DNA from: Anaerolineae bacterium
GTDB lineage: Bacteria; Chloroflexota; Anaerolineae; Promineifilales; Promineifilaceae
Direction of reading: 5' to 3'
Length of the DNA stretch: 64,000 nucleotides
NCBI GenBank assembly: GCA_023382655.1
Contig: JAHDWK010000028.1
Coordinates: forward strand, 1-64,000
Part shown: positions 40,616 to 49,493 of the stretch, piece by piece
How the letters are laid out: each line of letters starts with the position of its first letter
How positions within the stretch are numbered: position 1 is the stretch's first letter
Made by a program: the position numbers and the translations under genes
Notes under the pieces: generated by a model
Told to the model about the DNA's origin: nothing
The model's database searches: none
What the model saw: the letters and a program-made list of their open reading frames with translations, nothing else

Positions 40616-43117
40616 ATGTCCGAAAAACAACTGACTTTCCCCGTCGTAGGGATGACCTGCGCCAACTGCGTGGCGGCCGTGGAGCGCAGCGCCAAAAAGG
40701 TGGCGGGCGTGACGGACGCGGCCGTGAACTTTGCCAGTGAAAAGGTGACGGTGACGTTTGACACGGCTGTGACCACCCCCCAATCGCTCACCACCAACCT
40801 GGTCCAGCGTGTGCAGCGCGCCGGCTACGAAATCCCCACCGCCACCATCGAACTGCCCCTGCTGGGTATGACCTGCGCCAACTGCGCCCAAACCATTGAA
40901 CGACGGCTGAATAAAGTGGAAGGCGTGCTGGATGTGTCCGTCAACCTGGCGAATGAAAAGGCGCAGGTGACGGTCGCCTCCGGGTTGGCGACGCGGGCGG
41001 ATCTGGTCACGGCCGTGCGCCAGGCCGGTTACGATGTGGTGGAAACTGAAGCCGGGGCCGAACCGGAAGACGCCGAAGCCGTCGCCCGCAAAGCGGAATA
41101 CGAACACCAGAAAAAACGGCTCATCGTGGGGCTGGTTTTTTCCATTCCCCTGTTTGTGTTAAGTATGGCACGGGACTTCAACCTGTTGGGTGATTGGTCA
41201 CACGCTAATTGGGTCAACTGGCTCTTTTTTGCCCTGGCCACGCCGGTGCAAACCTACGTTTGTTGGGACTATTACACCGGCGCGGTGAAAAGCCTGCGCA
41301 ATCGCAGCGCCAATATGGATGTGCTGGTGGCCTTGGGGTCATCGGTAGCGTATCTGTACAGCATTGCCGTGCTGCTGGCGCTGACGGCCGGTTCGATGGC
41401 CTTAGGCCACCACGTCTACTTTGAAACCTCGGCCATGATCATCACCCTGGTCACGTTGGGCAAGGTGCTGGAGAGCCGCGCCAAAGGGCAGACCAGCGCG
41501 GCCATCAAAAAGCTGATGGGTTTACAGCCCAAAACGGCCCGCCGCCTGCGGGATGGGGTAGAGCAAGATGTGCCTATTGACCAGGTACAGGTGGGCGATG
41601 TGCTGTTGGTGCGGCCCGGCGAAAAGATTCCGGTGGATGGGGTGGTGGTAGACGGCCGTTCCACCATTGACGAAAGTATGCTCACCGGCGAATCTTTGCC
41701 GGTCAGCAAAGAGTCAGGCGATGCCCTCATTGGCGCCACCATCAACAAACAGGGCTTGCTAACGATGCAGGCCACGAAGGTGGGCAAAGAAACGGCGCTG
41801 GCCCAAATCATCAAAATGGTAGAGCAGGCGCAGGGCAGCAAAGCGCCCATCCAGAAGCAGGTTGATCGGGTAGCGGCTTATTTTGTGCCCGCTGTTATCC
41901 TCATTGCCGTTGTCACTTTTGTGGTGTGGTATGTGGCGACGGGGGATTTTGTGGCGGCGATGTTGCGGCTGACGGCCGTACTGGTCATTGCCTGTCCCTG
42001 CGCTATGGGCTTAGCCACGCCCACCTCCATCATGGTGGGCATGGGCAAAGGGGCCGAGTACGGCATCCTCTTTAAGGACAGTGCGGCATTGGAACTACTG
42101 CAAAAGGTGACGGCCGTGCTGCTGGACAAAACCGGCACGATTACGAAGGGAGAACCGGCGGTGACGGATGTGGTGATCGGTAATCAGTTATCGGTAATCG
42201 GTGAACCACCCACCCATAACCGATTACGGATGACGGATTACCTCTTACAACTGGCTGCTTCTGCCGAGCGCGGGTCGGAACATCCATTGGGGGAGGCAAT
42301 TGTGCGGGCGGCACAGGAGAAGGGGCTGGCGTTGAGTGTGCCAGCCAGTTTTGAAGCGGTTGCGGGGCAGGGGATCAAGGCGGAGGTGGACGGCCGGGTT
42401 ATTCTGCTGGGCAATTTGCGGCTGATGCAGCAGGAAAATGTGGCGCTGGATGGCCTGGAAGCCAAAGCGACCGACCTGCAAAACCAGGCACGCACGGCGA
42501 TGTGGCTGGCGGTGGATGGGCAGGCCAGCGCCCTCATCGGCGTGGCCGATACCATTAAGGATGGTTCCAAAGAGGCAGTGGCAGCGATGCATGAGTTGGG
42601 GTTGACGGCCGTGATGATCACCGGCGATAACGAAGCCACCGCCCAGGCCATTGCTGCCGAAGCGGGACTGGATCGCTACCTGGCCGAGGTGCTGCCCGGC
42701 GACAAAGCCGCCAAAGTGAAATCATTGCAAGATGAAAACTACGTGGTCGCCATGGTGGGTGACGGCATCAACGATGCGCCTGCCCTGGCCCAGGCGGACG
42801 TAGGGTTGGCGATTGGTACAGGCACAGATATTGCCATGGAAACGGCCGATGTCACCCTGATGCGCGGTGATTTACGCACCGTACCCCAGGCCATTCACCT
42901 TTCCAAAGCGACCATGAAAAACATCCGCGAAAATCTGGTGTGGGCCTTTGGCTACAACGTGGTGCTGATTCCGGTGGCGGCCGGCGTGCTGGCTCCGTTT
43001 GACTGGGCGCCGGACTTTTTGCGCCAGCTTAGCCCCATCCTGGCGGCCGGGGCCATGGCCTTTTCCAGCGTCAGCGTCGTCACCAACTCCCTCCGCCTGC
43101 GCCGGGTAAAATTATAG
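40616..43117 (+). CDS. copA: Copper-exporting P1B-type ATPase CopA
   Basis: 833 residues. Two N-terminal heavy-metal domains, each with GMTCANC; membrane helices with the transport motif IACPCAMGLATP (C460-P-C462); phosphorylation loop DKTGT with D504; SEHPLGEAI (the conserved HP); hinge MVGDGINDAPAL; C-terminal helices YNVVLIPVAAGVLAP. Exports Cu(I) with ATP. Start ATG 40616 (MSEKQL). A period-7 palindromic element is inserted in frame at residues ~520-543 (VIGNQLSVIGEPP and following), in the P/N-domain linker between DKTGT and the HP motif. Confidence 0.95.
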   Translation: MSEKQLTFPVVGMTCANCVAAVERSAKKVAGVTDAAVNFASEKVTVTFDTAVTTPQSLTTNLVQRVQRAGYEIPTATIELPLLGMTCANCAQTIERRLNKVEGVLDVSVNLANEKAQVTVASGLATRADLVTAVRQAGYDVVETEAGAEPEDAEAVARKAEYEHQKKRLIVGLVFSIPLFVLSMARDFNLLGDWSHANWVNWLFFALATPVQTYVCWDYYTGAVKSLRNRSANMDVLVALGSSVAYLYSIAVLLALTAGSMALGHHVYFETSAMIITLVTLGKVLESRAKGQTSAAIKKLMGLQPKTARRLRDGVEQDVPIDQVQVGDVLLVRPGEKIPVDGVVVDGRSTIDESMLTGESLPVSKESGDALIGATINKQGLLTMQATKVGKETALAQIIKMVEQAQGSKAPIQKQVDRVAAYFVPAVILIAVVTFVVWYVATGDFVAAMLRLTAVLVIACPCAMGLATPTSIMVGMGKGAEYGILFKDSAALELLQKVTAVLLDKTGTITKGEPAVTDVVIGNQLSVIGEPPTHNRLRMTDYLLQLAASAERGSEHPLGEAIVRAAQEKGLALSVPASFEAVAGQGIKAEVDGRVILLGNLRLMQQENVALDGLEAKATDLQNQARTAMWLAVDGQASALIGVADTIKDGSKEAVAAMHELGLTAVMITGDNEATAQAIAAEAGLDRYLAEVLPGDKAAKVKSLQDENYVVAMVGDGINDAPALAQADVGLAIGTGTDIAMETADVTLMRGDLRTVPQAIHLSKATMKNIRENLVWAFGYNVVLIPVAAGVLAPFDWAPDFLRQLSPILAAGAMAFSSVSVVTNSLRLRRVKL
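42174..42242. repeat. Palindromic period-7 element inside copA, in frame
   Basis: GATCGGTAATCAGTTATCGG, more copies, and a complementary ACCGATTACGGATGACGGAT arm. Read through without a stop. Confidence 0.85.
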
Positions 43118-43329
43118 AATTAAAAAGGCAGGAGGGGAGGTTTTAGCCGCCAGTGTTCGCCTGAAGGTTCTCCCCCGCTGTTTTACAGAGCGTTATCAGA
43201 TAATTTGCTCCCAACCAGACGGTTATAGACCAATCTGCAAAACTCCATTAAAAAATGTTGCGTAAAAATGCCACATTTGTGGTATTTTTAGCACCTGTTT
43301 AATTTGATTCAACAAAAGGTGACAAAAAC

Positions 43330-44100
43330 ATGGATTGGATAACTGACCCTCGTGCCTGGATTGCCCTGGCTACCCTGGTCTCCCTGGAATTGGTGTTGGG
43401 TGTGGATAATGTCATTTTCATTTCCATCCTGGCCGGTAAGCTGCCGAAGGAGCAGCAGTCAAAAGCCCGCCGTCTCGGTCTGGCGCTCGCCGTTCTCTCG
43501 CGTATTCTGCTGCTCTTCTCGCTCTCCTGGATTATTGGGCTGACGGAACCGATTTTTGGGGTGTTCGGGTTTGAGATTTCGGGGCGCGACCTGATATTGT
43601 TTTTGGGTGGGTTGTTCCTGATGGGGAAGGCCACTTACGAGATTCATCAAAAGCTGGAAGGCGCGGAAGGCCATGCGTCGGATGCAGTAAAGGCTTCTTT
43701 TGCCAGTGTTATTTTCCAGGTGCTTTTATTGGATGTGGTTTTTTCGCTGGATTCGGTGATCACGGCCGTGGGCATGGTAGATGAGATCGCCATCATGGTC
43801 ATAGCCGTCTTGGTGGCCGCCACCGTGATGATTATTTCCGCCGACCCCATTGGCAACTTCGTGGAACAACACCCCACGGTCAAAATGCTGGCCCTCTCCT
43901 TTCTGCTGTTGATTGGTTTCACATTGATGGTGGAAGGTTTCCATCAACACATTCCCAAAGGGTACATTTATTTTGCTATGGGGTTCTCTGTGTTTGTAGA
44001 AATGCTGAACTTGCGTTGGCGCAAGTCCCGCGACCCGATAAAACTCCATCAGCCTTATGTGGCTGCTGACGCCAGCCAGCCAACAACCGGGGCGGATTAA
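43330..44100 (+). CDS. TerC-family membrane protein
   Basis: 256 residues, about seven helices, with paired acidic motifs LELVLGVDNVIFISIL and VVFSLDSVITAVGMV typical of the TerC family (YgdQ-like). These proteins are linked to metal ion (manganese) export or metallation of exoenzymes. The 200-base leader before it (43118-43329) has GGGGAGG and T-rich structure but I cannot confirm a riboswitch. Start ATG 43330. Confidence 0.88.
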   Translation: MDWITDPRAWIALATLVSLELVLGVDNVIFISILAGKLPKEQQSKARRLGLALAVLSRILLLFSLSWIIGLTEPIFGVFGFEISGRDLILFLGGLFLMGKATYEIHQKLEGAEGHASDAVKASFASVIFQVLLLDVVFSLDSVITAVGMVDEIAIMVIAVLVAATVMIISADPIGNFVEQHPTVKMLALSFLLLIGFTLMVEGFHQHIPKGYIYFAMGFSVFVEMLNLRWRKSRDPIKLHQPYVAADASQPTTGAD

Positions 44101-44118
44101 AATCAACAACAGGATAAA

Positions 44119-44150
44119 GACCTGACGGGTTTCAGAAAACCTGTCAGGTC
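44119..44150 (+). terminator. Hairpin after terC
   Basis: GACCTGACGGGTTT and AAACCTGTCAGGTC. Same style as 47793, 55245 and 60154. Confidence 0.65.
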
Positions 44151-44156
44151 ATATAA

Positions 44157-44765
44157 ATGATGACACGATTTTTTCAACTCACCTTGATCATTCTTGTTAT
44201 GGCATTGAGTAGTTGCGCGGGGTCGTCTACGGCCGTGCCCTCACCCACGCCCGCCCCACCTACGGCTACCACGCCACCTACGCCAACCGCGGCCCCCTTT
44301 ATCCTCACCAGCCCGGCCTTCGCCGCCAATGGGGAGATTCCCGCCCGCCATGCCTGTCATGGGGACGATTTGTCGCCGGAACTGACCTGGGGTACCCCTC
44401 CGGCGGGTACACAAAGTCTGGTGCTGATTATGGATGACCCTGATGCGGTACCTGTCGCCGGTCGGGTGTGGGACCATTGGGTGTTATTCAATATCCCGCC
44501 GGATGCCGCCGGGTTGCCGGAGGGATTACCACAAGAAGACGAGTTGGCGGATGGTAGCGTACACGGCCGTAACAGTTCCTTCCAATCTTACTATGCCGGC
44601 CCGTGCCCACCTTCCGGCCAGACACATGGCTACGTCTTCACCCTTTATGCGCTGGATACCCGCCTTGATTTAGAACCAGGAGCCGCCAAACCGCAGATAG
44701 TAGAGGCCATCGAGGGACACATTCTTGCCCAAACGCAGTTGGTGGGGATGTACACTTCACCTTAA
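44157..44765 (+). CDS. PEBP-family (YbhB/YbcL-like) lipoprotein
   Basis: 202 residues. Lipobox LSSC, Thr/Pro linker, then the phosphatidylethanolamine-binding-protein fold of the bacterial YbhB type: ILTSPAFAANGEIPARHAC, DDLSPELTW, LIMDDPDAV, WDHWVLFNIP, YAGPCPPSGQTHGYVFTLYALD. Ligand unknown. Ends four bases inside the converging membrane-protein gene. Confidence 0.85.
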   Translation: MMTRFFQLTLIILVMALSSCAGSSTAVPSPTPAPPTATTPPTPTAAPFILTSPAFAANGEIPARHACHGDDLSPELTWGTPPAGTQSLVLIMDDPDAVPVAGRVWDHWVLFNIPPDAAGLPEGLPQEDELADGSVHGRNSSFQSYYAGPCPPSGQTHGYVFTLYALDTRLDLEPGAAKPQIVEAIEGHILAQTQLVGMYTSP

Positions 44766-45181
44766 CTCGCCTGGTACCGCCGCAACCCCACATATTCCAA
44801 AACGGCCAGGACGGCCACGATGTCAGTTGTCAAAACGATGATCCACTTGCCGGTTGCCGTCAGCGGCAGCCAACCACTCAGGAGCAATACGGGCGTCAAC
44901 ACTACCCAGGCTGCATCCAAAATCAAGATGAAACGAGCATAGGCGGGATTGATCGCCGTCTGGCGCGTCATATAAAAGAGGAACACGATGAAGGGTATAA
45001 AGCCCAATCCTAATACTCTTAACGCGGTGGGAGGCAGGCCCATCCACTCGCCTAACGGCCGTGCTGCCAACACCAACAACGCCGCACAAATCGTGGAAAA
45101 GATAGCATTTGCTTGCAAGGCGCGCCGCAGCAGACGGTCGTTTTCCTGTACCTGGGTAGGTGTAGATAATTCTGTTTGCAT
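44762..45181 (-). CDS. Small membrane protein, four helices
   Basis: 139 residues with hydrophobic segments ~25-45, 52-72, 82-102 and 110-130 (ALRVLGLGFIPFIVFLFYM and others). Start MQTELSTPTQ at 45181 with GGAGGATT upstream. No named family; it resembles small four-helix integral membrane proteins of unknown function. Confidence 0.7.
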   Translation of the reverse strand: MQTELSTPTQVQENDRLLRRALQANAIFSTICAALLVLAARPLGEWMGLPPTALRVLGLGFIPFIVFLFYMTRQTAINPAYARFILILDAAWVVLTPVLLLSGWLPLTATGKWIIVLTTDIVAVLAVLEYVGLRRYQAS

Positions 45182-45302
45182 GATAATCCTCCAATTGGGT
45201 TAATGTTGTGGTGGTCAACTCCACCAGGATGCAGGGAGGATACGGCCGTAGCCACTGCCATGTCTACGAAAATCAGTGCCATCTACTGCCAATATGGCGG
45301 CA

Positions 45303-46526
45303 CTACACCCTGCGTGACCGCTCGCGCAAATCGCGGGCGACCAGTTGGGCGGCGGCATTCTGCCAGTTGTAGAGGGTGCGCTCTGGCACTTGTGTACGAA
45401 ACCATTCTAGCGCTTCTCTGGTGATCGGCTCGTCCCCGTTGGCATTCTGGAAGGAGCGGCGGCTGTACGGCCGTACCCCCTTCACATACGGAAAGTACAG
45501 GGCATTGTAAAAACGCCAGGCGTCCGTCGTCCCAAAATCGCCGTCGTGGGTGGGTTTCAGGCGCTCAATGCTTTCCGTGAGGATCAGTTTGAGTTCGCTG
45601 GCGCGGAGGAGGGTGCTGTCGGCACGGCCGTTGGCGCCCAATCGCTCCTGCACCAATGGCAAATGGGTCAAAGGGTTGGCCGCCAGTTTGGGCAGGTCGC
45701 CCATATGGCTGAGCGCCCGGCGGGTATAGCTGACGAATTCCTCTTCGTCCATACGCAGTAAATCTAGCGAATCATCTATCAACTGTATCGCCGTTGATTC
45801 CGCGCGTAAATCGGAGCGGCGATGGCGCATGATCGGTGCACCAAAAAAGGCAACCTGATCCAGCGCCGTTTGCACCGGGTCGGCCAATACCTGCACCAGC
45901 ACGGCCGTTGCTACCGTGCCCACCAACAATAACAGCAATGGAAACGTTGGCCCGCCCATGGTGACCATGATCAACCCCACCTGCCCACCAAACAATAGCG
46001 CCGTAAAGAAGGAATAATCAAACGAGCGAAAAAGGTGGGGCAGCCAGGCTTCGCCCTGATCGGCGGCAATGATGATGGCGACGGCCGTGCCCAACAGCAT
46101 AAACGCGCTTCCCATCAGGCCCAATTGCGCCAGGGTAGGAACCGGCACATCAGAAAGAACAAGCCAACTACAGCCCACCGCAAAACTAACCAGCCCTGCC
46201 CAGGCCAGGATCAGCGCCCTCTTCTGCGTTTGTAAACGGCGCGCCCACATCTTGTATCCGGGCGCGAGCGCTATCATCGCCGCCACCCCCCACAGGGCGC
46301 TCAGCAAGATCAAGAACTGGGTTCCCCGTATCAATTGCCGCGCCAACCGGGCGGTTAATGCAAACGGATTCAACAGGCTCAGAGCGGCCGCGCCTGCCAG
46401 CGAAAGCAGCGCCAGGCCGGTTAACCACAACAGCCAACTCCGGGAGTTACGCACGATCAGGTAACAGCCCAGCCAGAAGAGTAGGCCAAATATTAAGATC
46501 ATGTAAACCAGATAGGCGGTAGTCAT
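45303..46526 (-). CDS. Multi-helix membrane protein with soluble C-terminal domain
   Basis: 407 residues. Seven or so membrane helices in the first ~230 residues, then a ~175-residue soluble helical domain (SDLRAESTAIQLIDDSLDLL ... TREALEWFRTQVPERTLYNW). I recognise no family. The architecture (membrane sensor part plus cytoplasmic tail) would suit a receptor, but no signalling motif is visible. Confidence 0.65.
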   Translation of the reverse strand: MTTAYLVYMILIFGLLFWLGCYLIVRNSRSWLLWLTGLALLSLAGAAALSLLNPFALTARLARQLIRGTQFLILLSALWGVAAMIALAPGYKMWARRLQTQKRALILAWAGLVSFAVGCSWLVLSDVPVPTLAQLGLMGSAFMLLGTAVAIIIAADQGEAWLPHLFRSFDYSFFTALLFGGQVGLIMVTMGGPTFPLLLLLVGTVATAVLVQVLADPVQTALDQVAFFGAPIMRHRRSDLRAESTAIQLIDDSLDLLRMDEEEFVSYTRRALSHMGDLPKLAANPLTHLPLVQERLGANGRADSTLLRASELKLILTESIERLKPTHDGDFGTTDAWRFYNALYFPYVKGVRPYSRRSFQNANGDEPITREALEWFRTQVPERTLYNWQNAAAQLVARDLRERSRRV

Positions 46527-46568
46527 GATGCGGTGGATTTTACCACACTCACCTGGGGAAAATGGGGC

Positions 46569-46597
46569 TTGACAAGACGATGTTATTTAGATATTCT
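46569..46597 (+). promoter_or_regulatory. Promoter of the ArsR/DUF2087 pair
   Basis: TTGACA (46569-46574), 17-base spacer, TATTCT (46592-46597). Confidence 0.8.
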
Positions 46598-46621
46598 TCT
46601 ATTTAGATAGGCTTCTAAATA
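46584..46621 (+). promoter_or_regulatory. Operator with TATTTAGA boxes
   Basis: TATTTAGA at 46584-46591 (overlapping the -10 spacer), again at 46600-46607, and its inverse TCTAAATA at 46614-46621. The last two form an inverted repeat as expected for a dimeric ArsR-type repressor; binding would occlude the promoter. Confidence 0.7.
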
Positions 46622-46646
46622 GATACTGGTCTAAACAGGTGAGACA

Positions 46647-47204
46647 ATGAACGAACAAACAGATTACAAACGGGAAGCGCTGTTGGATTTTTTCAAAGCA
46701 GTGGGGCAGCCAGACCGGCTGCGAATTTTGGGCAAACTGGCAAACCAACCGGCCACCGTACCGGAATTGGCCGAGGGGTTGGGCATGAAGGAAACGGCCG
46801 TGTCCCGGCATCTCCGCGCCTTGCAAACAGCCGGGTTGGTGGAACGGCATCAGGTGGCTTTCACGGAAACGTTCAGCTTCGCCCAGGCTGGCCTGGAGAC
46901 TCTGAATAATGTTGTTGACGGCGCTACTGTTCCCGAAAGCCTGGAGGAACGGGTATTGCGGGAATATGTCATTAGCGACCGGTTGCGGGCTATTCCGCTC
47001 AAAGCTGAAGAACGAATGGTCATCCTTCGTTGGATGGCAAATAAGTTTGAACCTGGTCGCCGGTATACGGAGACAGAAGTCACAGAACTGGTACAGCAAT
47101 ACTTCGATAAACCATTAACCCTGCGCCGCATTCTGGCTGATAATCGTTTTTTGATGCATACCGGACGGCAATACTGGCGACCCTTGCCTGAACATTATTA
47201 CTAA
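46647..47204 (+). CDS. ArsR-type regulator with DUF2087 domain
   Basis: 185 residues. The first ~95 are an ArsR winged helix (FFKAVGQPDRLRILGKLA, TVPELAEGLGMKETAVSRHLRALQTAGLV); no metal-binding cysteines are present. Residues ~110-185 are DUF2087 (LRAIPLKAEERMVILRWMA, FEPGRRYTETEVTELVQQYF, RRILADNRFLMHTGRQYWR). It likely represses its own promoter. A paralogue follows after 15 bases. Confidence 0.88.
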   Translation: MNEQTDYKREALLDFFKAVGQPDRLRILGKLANQPATVPELAEGLGMKETAVSRHLRALQTAGLVERHQVAFTETFSFAQAGLETLNNVVDGATVPESLEERVLREYVISDRLRAIPLKAEERMVILRWMANKFEPGRRYTETEVTELVQQYFDKPLTLRRILADNRFLMHTGRQYWRPLPEHYY

Positions 47205-47219
47205 ACGGAGTAAAAGGTC

Positions 47220-47786
47220 ATGAGCGAAGAAAAACAATTTGACACGCTGCTGCAATTTTTCAAGGTGTTGGGCAATGAAAGTCGCCTGAAGATATTGGGA
47301 TTGCTGGCAAATGACGAACGCACCGTTGGTGAACTGGCAGCTTTACTGGAATTGCGGGAGCCGACGGTCTCCCATCACCTGGCGGCGATGAAAGAGCTGG
47401 GGCTGATTGATGTGCGCGTGGAAGGGAATAACCGGGTGTATTGGCTCAAAACGCAATTCCTGGAAAACCTGAGCCGGGACATCTTTTCGCAGACCAATCT
47501 GGCGACGCTGGCAACGGACGAAGCCGGTGACGCCTGGGAAGACAAGGTGCTGCGCTATTATGTGGTAGACGGCCGTCTCAAAGACATCCCCTCTAAACAC
47601 AAAAAGCGGTTGGTCGTCTTGCAATGGTTGTGTGCGCAGTTTGAGCCGGGCCGGCGGTATCATGAACTGGAACTAAACGAACGGCTGCGCGCCTACCACC
47701 CCGACTGCGCCTCACTGCGCCGCTACATGGTCGAAGACCGGCTCATGGCCCGCGACAATGCCAACATGTATTGGCGGTTGGTCTGA
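47220..47786 (+). CDS. ArsR-type regulator with DUF2087 domain, paralogue
   Basis: 188 residues, same two-domain plan as the upstream gene (FFKVLGNESRLKILGLLA, TVGELAALLELREPTVSHHLAAMKELGLI; then LKDIPSKHKKRLVVLQWLC, FEPGRRYHELELNERLRAY, RRYMVEDRLMARDNANMYWR). The pair may form heterodimers. AAAGG-type weak ribosome site. Followed by a hairpin (47793-47824). Confidence 0.88.
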   Translation: MSEEKQFDTLLQFFKVLGNESRLKILGLLANDERTVGELAALLELREPTVSHHLAAMKELGLIDVRVEGNNRVYWLKTQFLENLSRDIFSQTNLATLATDEAGDAWEDKVLRYYVVDGRLKDIPSKHKKRLVVLQWLCAQFEPGRRYHELELNERLRAYHPDCASLRRYMVEDRLMARDNANMYWRLV

Positions 47787-47792
47787 ATAAAA

Positions 47793-47824
47793 CCAGACAG
47801 GTTTCTAAAAACCTGTCTGGTTTA
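47793..47824 (+). terminator. Hairpin terminator after the ArsR pair
   Basis: AACCAGACAGGTTT and AAACCTGTCTGGTT around CTAA. Confidence 0.7.
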
Positions 47825-47962
47825 GCACGTCTCTTCTTTCATCCTCCTGTTACTCGCTGGTAATTGCCTCGTAAGAAAATATGGTTAATATGCTGTCTGT
47901 ATTGCTCAGGTCACAAATTCGTCTATGATGGTCATAGACATACATCTACAAGGAGACGCCCC

Positions 47963-48613
47963 ATGTTCAACCGAGTATTAGGACGCCGCGAACAAGAGGA
48001 CACCGTGAAGGGACAGATGCGCCTGCCACCCGGCCAATCCCTCACCCAAAAATTCCCCGTTTTGCACTACGGCCCCGTGCCCAGTACTGACCTGGCTACC
48101 TGGGATTTGAAGGTGTTTGGCGCGGTGGAAGAACCCGTTACCTGGAATTGGGAAGAGTTCAATCAACTACCGCGTATCCAGGTAACACTGGATATTCACT
48201 GTGTCACCCGTTGGTCAAAGTTTGATACGCTATGGGAAGGGATTTCGCTAAAAACCTTGATTGACGAGGGCTTCATCAAACCGCTGCCCACCGCCCGCTA
48301 TGTCATTCAGCATTGCGAATATGGCTACACCACCAACACGCCCCTGGAACTGGTGACGGCCGGTAACTTCTTGCTGGCGACGCACTACGACGGCAAGCCA
48401 CTGGATTTGGAACACGGCTGGCCTTTGCGCGGGGTGATTGGCAGCTTTGCCGACCGCAGCGAAAACAAAACGGCCTACTTCTGGAAAGGGGGTAAATGGC
48501 TGCGTGGCCTGGAATTCCGCACCGACGACCAGCCCGGTTTCTGGGAAAACGCCGGTTATCACAATGAAGCTGATCCCTGGGCGGAACAGCGTTTTGCCAA
48601 TCGCTGGTTTTGA
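47963..48613 (+). CDS. Molybdopterin-dependent oxidoreductase (sulfite oxidase-like)
   Basis: 216 residues from ATG 47963 with AAGGAG upstream. A single sulfite-oxidase-type molybdopterin domain: VPSTDLATWDLKVFG, TLDIHCVTRWSKFD with the Mo-ligand cysteine, VIQHCEYGYTTNTPLEL, LEHGWPLRGVI. No heme or dimerisation domain and no Tat signal, so it is a cytoplasmic or truncated member of the YedY/sulfite oxidase superfamily. The substrate cannot be read from the sequence. Confidence 0.88.
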   Translation: MFNRVLGRREQEDTVKGQMRLPPGQSLTQKFPVLHYGPVPSTDLATWDLKVFGAVEEPVTWNWEEFNQLPRIQVTLDIHCVTRWSKFDTLWEGISLKTLIDEGFIKPLPTARYVIQHCEYGYTTNTPLELVTAGNFLLATHYDGKPLDLEHGWPLRGVIGSFADRSENKTAYFWKGGKWLRGLEFRTDDQPGFWENAGYHNEADPWAEQRFANRWF

Positions 48614-48697
48614 AAGAATGAGATTGAGAGACGGGGAGATTGAGAGATTGTTGGTACGCCCCGTGCAAATTAAGTGCAATTCAAGAGGGAATCTTAA

Positions 48698-49306
48698 ATG
48701 GATATTTTTTCGCTTCTCGACTCAATCCAAACAATTGCACGAAATGGATTAAGGTATCCCACAAGCGAATTTGACAAAGAAAGATATGAATGTCTTTTAG
48801 GGTTGGCAACAAAAACTTATAGTGAACTTTTGTCCGCCCCAGAAGAATTTATAAAAGAAAGATTTCATCACGAAATTGGTCACATAACGCCAAAAGTTGG
48901 AACAGACGCCGCAATTTTCAATGAAAATGGTGAAATCCTTTTAATGGAAAGGTCTGATAGGAGCGGCTGGTGTTTGCCCTGCGGATTTGTCGAACCAAAT
49001 GAATCGCCAGTTGAAGGAGTTATTAGAGAAGTTCGCGAAGAAACTGGGCTTGAAATTAAAGTAAATGAATTGGTAGGTGTATTTACCCGCAAACCAAGTG
49101 CTAAAATGGGTGTGCATACCACTGTTTCCATCGTCCATCTATGTGAAATTATTGGCGGTCAATTAAAAACATCCCATGAAGGTCATGCGTTAAAATATTG
49201 GGCGATTGATGATATGAAAAACTGGCACGCAACACATGAAATAAGTGCACGTGCTGCTTATAAAATGTGGAAGTCCGAAACATTAGTTCCTGCTGTTTCG
49301 GCATAG
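48698..49306 (+). CDS. NUDIX hydrolase
   Basis: 202 residues. N-terminal ~60 residues are the helical Nudix_N-type extension (DIFSLLDSIQTIARNGLRYP), then a NUDIX domain: Nudix box GFVEPNESPVEGVIREVREE followed by TGLEI contains all G/E/REVREE positions for metal binding. Hydrolyses a nucleoside diphosphate linked to some group; substrate unknown. Clearly more AT-rich than neighbours (AAA-, ATT-rich codons) and without any ACGGCCGT, which points to recent transfer. Flanked by GGAGATT-type repeats. Confidence 0.88.
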   Translation: MDIFSLLDSIQTIARNGLRYPTSEFDKERYECLLGLATKTYSELLSAPEEFIKERFHHEIGHITPKVGTDAAIFNENGEILLMERSDRSGWCLPCGFVEPNESPVEGVIREVREETGLEIKVNELVGVFTRKPSAKMGVHTTVSIVHLCEIIGGQLKTSHEGHALKYWAIDDMKNWHATHEISARAAYKMWKSETLVPAVSA

Positions 49307-49465
49307 ATGTCTCTAATGCCAAAAGCGTGCCAACAAAAGGTGCCCCTGACACTGGGGATTCTGCGCACATCCCAAGCAGGTTTCTACGCCTTAGCATTTT
49401 TCCAGTTGGACGGCTTCGCTGTCCCCGTTCCAGCACAGGTAACGCAAACCGTTAGACCTCAATCT

Positions 49466-49493
49466 CCTAATCTCCTAATCTCCTAATCTCCCT
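49466..49493. repeat. Tandem AATCTCCT repeat
   Basis: Three to four 8-base units directly upstream of the following gene. The stretch 49307-49465 before it shows nothing recognisable. Confidence 0.65.

Noticed and set aside
43118..43329. Manganese (yybP-ykoY) riboswitch in front of terC
   Set aside because: GGGGAGG is present and the gene family fits, but I could not build the conserved junction loops; needs a covariance search.
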